Below, piece by piece: positions 59,019 to 64,000 of a DNA stretch of 64,000 nucleotides. A model generated the notes under the pieces. The model did not search any database. It saw only the letters and a list, made by a program, of their open reading frames with translations, and was not told the DNA's origin. Both the position numbers and the translations under genes were made by a program. Every line of letters starts with the position of its first letter. Positions within the stretch are counted from its first letter, which is position 1. Origin of the DNA: Streptomyces justiciae (lineage in GTDB: Bacteria; Actinomycetota; Actinomycetes; Streptomycetales; Streptomycetaceae); the NCBI RefSeq assembly GCF_015163075.1, contig NZ_JADDXU010000001.1, forward strand, positions 744,001 to 808,000. Direction: 5' to 3'.

Positions 59019-60899
59019 TCAGTCGCCCTCCAGCGTGACGATGCGGCAGGGCACGGCGAAGTCGCCGAGCCTGCGCGCCACTTCGGCCTCGGCCGCCCGC
59101 GCCCGCAGAGTCACGGTCACCGTCACCGTTCCGGAGTCGGCGTCGGCGCGGATCTCCTCGACGTCGTCGAGGTCGACGAGGGCTTCGGCCAGCACACGGC
59201 GGGTGGCGTCGGCACGCAGCGGAAGCTTGTAGGGCTTGCCGACCGCGGTGATGGGCAGAGCGTCGAGGATGCGTACGGCCTTGGGGGCGGCGGCCTTCTC
59301 GCCGACGTGTTCGGCGGCCCAGACGAGGAGGTCGGCCTCGCTGACCATGTCGTTGCCGACCGTCACGTATGCCACCGGTACCTCGCCCGCCCGCTGGTCG
59401 GGCTGGCCGACGGCCTGGGCGCCCGTGACCGCGGGGTGTGAGAGCAGGGCGTCCTCGATGACCCGTGGGTCGATGTTGTGGCCGCCGCGGATGATGAGGT
59501 CCTTCGCCCGCCCGGTGAGGTGGAGGAAGCCGTCCTCGTCCAGGTGACCGAGGTCGCCGGTGTCCAGCCAGCCGTCGACGATCTTGCCCTGTCCGCTGAT
59601 CCGGTAGCCGTTCTCGTCGCGCCCCTCGACATAGCCGGGGAAGACGGTGGGCCCGCTGATGAAGATGGTGCCGACCTCCCCGGGCGGCAGTCCGTCCCCG
59701 ATCCGGATGTGCTGGTACGGCATCCGCTGCCCGACCGATCCGGGCCGGCGCACGTCCAGGAAGCTGCGGACGCTGGCGCAGGTCGCCTCGGTCAGGCCGT
59801 ACCCCTCCAGCAGCGTGATCCCGGTCGCCGTCTCGAAGCTCGTCCGCACTCCCTCGGGCAGTGCGGAGGCGCCGACCACCGCGCCGCGCATCGAGCTGAT
59901 GTCCGCCTCGCCGACGGGGACGGTGGCCAGGACGGCGTACACGGTCGGTACGCCGCTCATCGTGGCGATCCGGTAGTGCTCGACGATGCGCCAGAACTCG
60001 CCGTAGAGCGCGATGTCCCGGTAGCCCAACGGCCCAGCCCACACGACCTGTTGGCCCCGGAACAGAGGCGCGAGCAGCGTGACGACGAGCGCGTTGACGT
60101 GGAAGAGCGGCAGCGCGGCGAACACCACCGAGTGCTCGTCCAGCAGCGAGTTGGCCGCGATCGACCAGGCATCGGCGATCTCGTTGGCATGGGTGTGGGC
60201 GGCGAGTTTCGGTGCCCCGGTCGTGCCGCCGGTGTGGAAGAAGGAGGCGAGGTCCGCGGCGGCGGGCGGCTCTCCGAGGAACCGGTCGCGCGCGCAGTCG
60301 GCCACAGCGTCGGCAAGGTACGCCACGGTGGCGTTCTCCACCGTCGGCAGCACGGCGGGAGTCTCGGCGGCGGTCGGACGCAGCACCAGTACGTGGTCCA
60401 CCAGCCCTGCCTCGGCCAGCGCCGCGCTCGTTGCGAACGCCTCCGCGTCCAGTTCCGGCGAGGCGGTGACGATCACGCGGGCGCCGGAGCGGCGGATCAG
60501 CTCGGCGACGTGGTCGCGGGCGAGTGCCGGGTTGACGGGGGTGACGATGCCCGCGAGCTGGGCCGCCAGGAGGGCGGTGAGCAGCTCGTCGCAGTTCGTC
60601 GAGAGCAGCGCGACGGTGTCGTGGCGGCGTATGCCGAGCCGGTGCAGGGCGTTGGCCGTCTGGTGCACGTCGGCGAGCAGCTCCGCGTAGGTGCGGTTCT
60701 TCGGCGTACGCCAGGACGCGGCGTCGGGCAGGACGGTGAGCGCGGTCCGCTCTGGCCACTGCTCGGCCGCGCGGCGCAGCAGCTCGTACGAGGTGGCGGG
60801 CAGGCCTCGATCGGCGAGCGGTGTGGCCTCGATCGCGGCCAGATCGTCGGGCTGGTCGTAGCGCGGCCACGTCATGGCGGTGTCAGTGCTGGTGGTCAC
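59019..60899 (-). CDS. Acyl-CoA synthetase (AMP-binding enzyme), module B
   Basis: 626 residues. Motifs FFHTGGTTGAPKLA (about residue 215), GYGLTEATCASV (about 350), DGWLDTGDLGHLDEDGFLHLTGRAKDL (in part) and the C-terminal Lys in TAVGKPYKLPLR. A C-terminal tail (about 580-626) containing TVTVTVTLRARAAEAEVARRL is not part of the usual fold. It activates a carboxylic acid to its CoA thioester. It occupies the place of the acetoacetyl-CoA synthetase of module A but belongs to a different branch of the family. GTG 60899 overlaps the hydrolase stop (GTGA). Confidence 0.85.
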   Translation of the reverse strand: MTTSTDTAMTWPRYDQPDDLAAIEATPLADRGLPATSYELLRRAAEQWPERTALTVLPDAASWRTPKNRTYAELLADVHQTANALHRLGIRRHDTVALLSTNCDELLTALLAAQLAGIVTPVNPALARDHVAELIRRSGARVIVTASPELDAEAFATSAALAEAGLVDHVLVLRPTAAETPAVLPTVENATVAYLADAVADCARDRFLGEPPAAADLASFFHTGGTTGAPKLAAHTHANEIADAWSIAANSLLDEHSVVFAALPLFHVNALVVTLLAPLFRGQQVVWAGPLGYRDIALYGEFWRIVEHYRIATMSGVPTVYAVLATVPVGEADISSMRGAVVGASALPEGVRTSFETATGITLLEGYGLTEATCASVRSFLDVRRPGSVGQRMPYQHIRIGDGLPPGEVGTIFISGPTVFPGYVEGRDENGYRISGQGKIVDGWLDTGDLGHLDEDGFLHLTGRAKDLIIRGGHNIDPRVIEDALLSHPAVTGAQAVGQPDQRAGEVPVAYVTVGNDMVSEADLLVWAAEHVGEKAAAPKAVRILDALPITAVGKPYKLPLRADATRRVLAEALVDLDDVEEIRADADSGTVTVTVTLRARAAEAEVARRLGDFAVPCRIVTLEGD

Positions 60900-61843
60900 G
60901 CGTACCTCACCTTGTTCTGCTGGATGCCCAGGTCGATGGTTCCGTCGGGGGTGCGGATGGACAGCTCCACGACGTCGCCGTCGCGGAGGTATTTGTCGTT
61001 CTTCGCCTGGGCGTTGAAGAACGCCTTCCACTTGGCCGCGGGGGGCAGGAGGGAGCCGATGATCTCCACCACCTTCGGCGGGGCTTTGAGAGCCGTCCCG
61101 CCGGGCGTGCCCGTGAGGATCAGGTCACCAGTCGCAAGGGCCTGGAAGCGAGACAACTCCTGGAGCGCCTGGAGCGGGTTGTAGATCATTTCGGCGAGGT
61201 CGCTGTTCTGGCGGATCTCGCCGTTGACCTTGAGGACGAGCCTGAGCTGGGAGAGCCGGTCGAGCTCGTCGGCGTCGAGCAGGACGAGGGAGGGGCCGAC
61301 CGGGGTGAAGGTCGGGTACGACTTGGCCTCGTAGAACTGGGTCTTGGGCAGCTGGACGTCGCGAGCGGAGATGTCGTTGGTGATGACCAGGCCGGCGACG
61401 TGGTCCTTCCAGTTGGCGGGGGTCACGGTGGCGCCGACCTTCAGCGGGCGCCCGATGACCAGGCCGAGTTCGATCTCGTAGTCCAGGAAACGGACGTGCG
61501 CGGGCTTCACGATCTCGTCGAAAGGACCGCTGATCGACCCGGAGGTCTTACGGAAGAACGTCAGCGGGACCGTCGCGGGGTCCATGCCCGAATCGCGCAC
61601 GTGGGAGACGAAGTTGGTCATCTGCGCGACCACCCGGCAGGGCGCGGTGACCGGGGACACCAGCGGGAGGGTGCTGATGCTGCGCGCCTGCGCGGACGAC
61701 CCGCCCGAACGGGCCGCACTGACCGCTGTCAGGTCGGCCAGCAGTTCGGCGGTCGTGGTCGCGGTGGTGTCGACGGGGACGGCTTCGCGCTGGTCGAGCG
61801 CGACCCACCACGAGTCGGCGGTACGGAGGACGGTGATACTCAC
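60896..61843 (-). CDS. Fumarylacetoacetate hydrolase-family C-C hydrolase, module B
   Basis: 315 residues. FLDYEIELGLVIG with metal ligands E123 and E125, and D157. It is a clear paralogue of the module A hydrolase (same FRKxSGSxSGP, NDxSARxVQ and DLxLTGTPGG). GTG 61843 overlaps the dioxygenase stop (GTGA), so the pair is translationally coupled. The N-terminal half differs more than the C-terminal half. Confidence 0.85.
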   Translation of the reverse strand: MSITVLRTADSWWVALDQREAVPVDTTATTTAELLADLTAVSAARSGGSSAQARSISTLPLVSPVTAPCRVVAQMTNFVSHVRDSGMDPATVPLTFFRKTSGSISGPFDEIVKPAHVRFLDYEIELGLVIGRPLKVGATVTPANWKDHVAGLVITNDISARDVQLPKTQFYEAKSYPTFTPVGPSLVLLDADELDRLSQLRLVLKVNGEIRQNSDLAEMIYNPLQALQELSRFQALATGDLILTGTPGGTALKAPPKVVEIIGSLLPPAAKWKAFFNAQAKNDKYLRDGDVVELSIRTPDGTIDLGIQQNKVRYA

Positions 61844-62976
61844 GAAGAAGCCACTTTCAGAAGGCCGCGCAGGCGGTCGAGGTCGAACTCGTTGTCGTCT
61901 TTTCGCAGAGAGGTGAGGATCGAGCGCAGTTCGGCCAGCGCCTCCCGTCCCGGGGCGATGCCCAAGAAATCCTTGGTCGCGGGCGGCCCCCACTGCGCGA
62001 GGCCGGAGGCCGTCATCGGCGCCCAGCCGGGTTCGAGGGTGCTGTCGAACATGTCGCCGTCGGTGAAGTGCTCGACGAGGAAGCCGTCGGGGTCCCGCCA
62101 GTAGTCGAAGATCTGGCTGCCCTGGATGTGCCGGCCGATCCCCCAGGAACGCCGGTAGCCCTCCCTCAGCAGGTACTGGCCCCCGGCGGCGAGCGCGTCG
62201 AGGTCGGTGACCTCGTACGCCGAGTGCACATACCGGTTGGAGGGCCCCAGCGTCAGGGCGAGGGTGTGGTGGTCGGTGAGCGTGCCGCCGCGGTCGCAAC
62301 GGATGAAGCTCATGGTCGGGCCGCGCTCGCGCTGACCCTCGTAGTAGAGGAAGTCGCTGACGATCAGGCCGAGGTGCTCCAGGTACCAGTCCAGCGTGCG
62401 CCGGTACATCGTCGACTGCAGGACGACATGTCCCAGGCGCCGCACGCCGGCCGGCGCACGGGGCGGTCGCTGGGTGCCGTTGACCCGCTCGATGTCACCG
62501 CCGAAGTTGAACCGCTGCCGACCCTGACCTGGCAGGGCGGGCAGCTCGTCCGTGTCGGCGATCACCCGCACGCGCAGCCCATCGGGGGCGGACAGCTCGA
62601 CCACCGACCCGCCCAGCGCCTCGGGCAGTGGATGCACCCGGGCGCCGAGCGCGTCTCCCAGTCGCAGCAGATCGCGGGTGTCGACGGCCCGGAAAGCCGG
62701 ACCGAGAAATCGTGACCGACGGCCCTTGCGGACGATCACGCACGGGGCTCCCGCCTGGGTGCCCCGCAGATGAAGCTCGCGACCGTCGCGGTAGGACGTC
62801 ACGAAGCCGAATGCCCTGCCGAAGACCTCGGCGCGGTCCAGGTCGGGCTTGGAGAACTCCAGCCACGCGATGTCGTGGACCTTGATCAGTGGGTTCGCCG
62901 CGCGCCCCGGATGCTCTCCAGGCAGCGCGCCCTGCTCGGAGTGCAGGTCGTTGTGGGTGCCGGGGTGAACAGCCAT
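61840..62976 (-). CDS. Type I extradiol dioxygenase (VOC superfamily), module B
   Basis: 378 residues. Iron ligands H183 (LGHVVLQ), H251 (YVHSAYEV) and E302 (FLVEHF), with the same 68 and 51 spacing as module A. The N-terminal DLHSEQGALPGEHPGRAANPL is also shared. ATG 62976 with AGGAGG 8 bases upstream; an in-frame GTG at 62985 is too close. It is the first gene of the module B operon. Confidence 0.87.
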   Translation of the reverse strand: MAVHPGTHNDLHSEQGALPGEHPGRAANPLIKVHDIAWLEFSKPDLDRAEVFGRAFGFVTSYRDGRELHLRGTQAGAPCVIVRKGRRSRFLGPAFRAVDTRDLLRLGDALGARVHPLPEALGGSVVELSAPDGLRVRVIADTDELPALPGQGRQRFNFGGDIERVNGTQRPPRAPAGVRRLGHVVLQSTMYRRTLDWYLEHLGLIVSDFLYYEGQRERGPTMSFIRCDRGGTLTDHHTLALTLGPSNRYVHSAYEVTDLDALAAGGQYLLREGYRRSWGIGRHIQGSQIFDYWRDPDGFLVEHFTDGDMFDSTLEPGWAPMTASGLAQWGPPATKDFLGIAPGREALAELRSILTSLRKDDNEFDLDRLRGLLKVASS

Positions 62977-62989
62977 GGTCACCACCTCC

Positions 62990-63003
62990 TGAGGAAATCG
63001 TCA
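62990..63003. promoter_or_regulatory. Operator-like site 1 of module B
   Basis: TGAGGAAATCGTCA, 13 of 14 identical to 31318-31331 at module A. It overlaps the start of the dioxygenase leader and its Shine-Dalgarno region begins within 1 base. Confidence 0.6.
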
Positions 63004-63087
63004 CTTCCGAGAGTGATGTCAGTCAATAGAACTGACGAAACATTCAGAAAACGAGACGGACACGTCCGTGAGGCCGGACCAAAAACA

Positions 63088-63105
63088 GTTGATGATATCT
63101 TCAAC
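63088..63105. promoter_or_regulatory. Operator-like site 2 of module B
   Basis: GTTGATGATATCTTCAAC is an 18-base palindrome with two mismatched positions. Its core TGATGATATCTTCA parallels the perfect TGATGAATTCATCA before the module A TetR. It lies 33 bases upstream of the TetR start. Confidence 0.55.
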
Positions 63106-63138
63106 TCTGAATCGGCGTGTGGCGTGATGGAGGATGCG

Positions 63139-63789
63139 ATGGCCGAGAGGAGCACGTCCCGGCGAGTCGACCAGCGGCGGGCGCGGACGCGGAACGCGCT
63201 GGTCTGCGCGGCACAGCGCCTGCTGGCCGAGGGGCGTACCGACGTCGCGGTCCTGGAGATAACGGAGCTGGCCGACGTCGGGGTCGGCTCGTTCTACAAC
63301 CACTTCACCACCAAGGAGGACCTCTTCCGCACCGCGGTGGAGGAGGCGATGGAGTGGTTCGGCGGCCTGATGGACCAGCTGACCGCGGAGATCGACGACC
63401 CGGCGGTCGCGTACGCGCAGAGCTTCCGCATGACCGGCCGCCTGCATCGCCGCTACCCGCAGCTCAGCAGGGTCCTGCTGAAGCACGGAATGGACGTGGT
63501 CCACTCAGACCGCGGCCTGGGGCCCCGGGCGCGCCGGGACATCCAGAACGCGACCGAAGCAGGACGGTTCGATGTGGAGGACCTGGACCTCGCCCTGGCG
63601 ATGACGGTCAGCGCCCAACTCGCCCTGGGTACGCTCCTGCACGCCCAGCCCGACCGCGACGACGCGCGGTCCTCGGACGTGATCGTGCGCGGGCTGCTGC
63701 GACACTTCGGCATGACCGCCGAGGAGGCCGCGCGGATCTGTTCGCTCGAACTGCCCGACCTCGACCTGGTCGACACCCTCGTCACCTGA
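63139..63789 (+). CDS. TetR-family repressor of module B
   Basis: 216 residues from ATG 63139 (GGAGG 6 bases upstream); ATG 63127 is in frame. Helix-turn-helix EITELADVGVGSFYNHFTTKEDLF closely matches the module A TetR (AIAERADVGFGSFYNHFDSKAELF), and both end in LPDLD. The two regulators are paralogues and their operators match, so they may cross-regulate. Confidence 0.87.
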   Translation: MAERSTSRRVDQRRARTRNALVCAAQRLLAEGRTDVAVLEITELADVGVGSFYNHFTTKEDLFRTAVEEAMEWFGGLMDQLTAEIDDPAVAYAQSFRMTGRLHRRYPQLSRVLLKHGMDVVHSDRGLGPRARRDIQNATEAGRFDVEDLDLALAMTVSAQLALGTLLHAQPDRDDARSSDVIVRGLLRHFGMTAEEAARICSLELPDLDLVDTLVT

Positions 63790-64000
63790 GCGTCCTCGGC
63801 CGGTCCGCGAGCCGCACGGCCCTCGTGAAGCCCTCGTCCCGCCCCAACACCCGATCGGACAGCGGGCCCCACAGTCCACGAAAGAGCAGCAGCGCCTTCC
63901 AACGCCCCGGGACGACCAGGGTCTTGCGCGGTACGGCGATCACATCCGCCAGGCCCCGGCCTGCCATGGCGGGACTCAGTGGGGTCTTCAGGAAACCGGG
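63782..64000 (-). CDS. Probable SDR family oxidoreductase, C-terminal part
   Basis: The frame is open at the right edge. It reads PGFLKTPLSPAMAGRG, then VIAVPRKTLVVPGRWKALLLF and RVLGRDEGF. The PGxxxTP start and a VVPGRWKALLLF tail are those of an SDR of the kind that has a C-terminal membrane-contacting helix. The catalytic part lies outside the window. Its stop overlaps the 3' end of the convergent TetR by eight bases. Confidence 0.5.
   Translation of the reverse strand, partial: PGFLKTPLSPAMAGRGLADVIAVPRKTLVVPGRWKALLLFRGLWGPLSDRVLGRDEGFTRAVRLADRPRTLR

Noticed and set aside
1..64000. CRISPR arrays, insertion sequences, integrases, polyketide or peptide synthetase genes
   Set aside because: None seen: no regularly spaced repeats, no transposase or integrase motifs, and no megasynthase domains in the window.

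Overview
The window is high-GC actinobacterial chromosome and almost certainly Streptomyces. Third codon positions are strongly GC-biased, GTG starts and ATGA/GTGA stop-start overlaps are common, and the first third carries a typical Streptomyces core block: assimilatory nitrate reductase, CbiX-type chelatase, dgt, dnaG, a HrdA-like sigma-70 factor and a heterodimeric ABC exporter.

Bases 1-21,400 (core-like): end of a DHA2-type MFS exporter; a DUF6098-like protein; a winged-helix regulator divergent from a STAS-ANTAR protein; a secreted M4 metalloprotease; a gamma-glutamylcyclotransferase-like protein; NasA-type nitrate reductase with a GlnR-like box; a remnant of an enoyl-CoA hydratase; a SanA/YdcF-type membrane protein; CbiX; dgt; a ferredoxin-reductase-type flavoprotein; dnaG; a primary-type sigma factor; two coupled ABC exporter half-transporters; a FGGY sugar kinase; a YtxH-like protein; and two tandem tRNA-Asn genes with a terminator.

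Bases 21,567-64,000 (accessory): this part starts at a CAT-anticodon tRNA (probably Ile2). Directly downstream lies a decayed MMPL transporter, suggesting an old integration or deletion boundary. The region holds three aromatic-type catabolic modules. Module A (25,275-32,060) is extradiol dioxygenase, fumarylacetoacetase-fold hydrolase, FAD hydroxylase, acetoacetyl-CoA synthetase and DoxX, facing a TetR. Module B (56,059-63,789) is a second, diverged version: dioxygenase, hydrolase, acyl-CoA ligase, DoxX, FAD monooxygenase and EthD protein, facing a paralogous TetR. Module C (46,409-55,400) is a near-complete Mhp/Bph-type meta-cleavage pathway (hydroxylase, dioxygenase, C-C hydrolase, hydratase, aldolase, acetaldehyde dehydrogenase) plus an amidohydrolase-type decarboxylase, an IclR and a TetR.

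Between the modules are a TetR/MFS efflux pair, an LmeA-like protein, an accessory PASTA kinase with its own TetR, a catalase-like/DyP peroxidase/unknown-protein operon, a DUF4331-TPR-TetR operon, and several pseudogenes (MMPL, a TetR, an SDR, an unknown protein with a frameshift).

The most striking signal is regulatory. Four separate families of repeated operator-like sequences can be read by eye, and each is tied to a TetR gene or a pair of TetR paralogues: TGATGAATTCATCA-like sites at the promoters of modules A and B; two 36-bp palindromes linking the two ends of module C; TGTGAG-N9-CTCACA at the DUF4331 operon and its TetR; and TTGCACATC-N3-GGGTAA-like sites at the MFS/TetR pair, at the kinase, and as an orphan copy beside the MMPL pseudogene. 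A 19-bp perfect palindrome overlaps the IclR start and sits 4 bp upstream of a -35-like box for the hydratase-dehydrogenase-aldolase operon. All functional assignments come from reading motifs and gene order; no database search was run.
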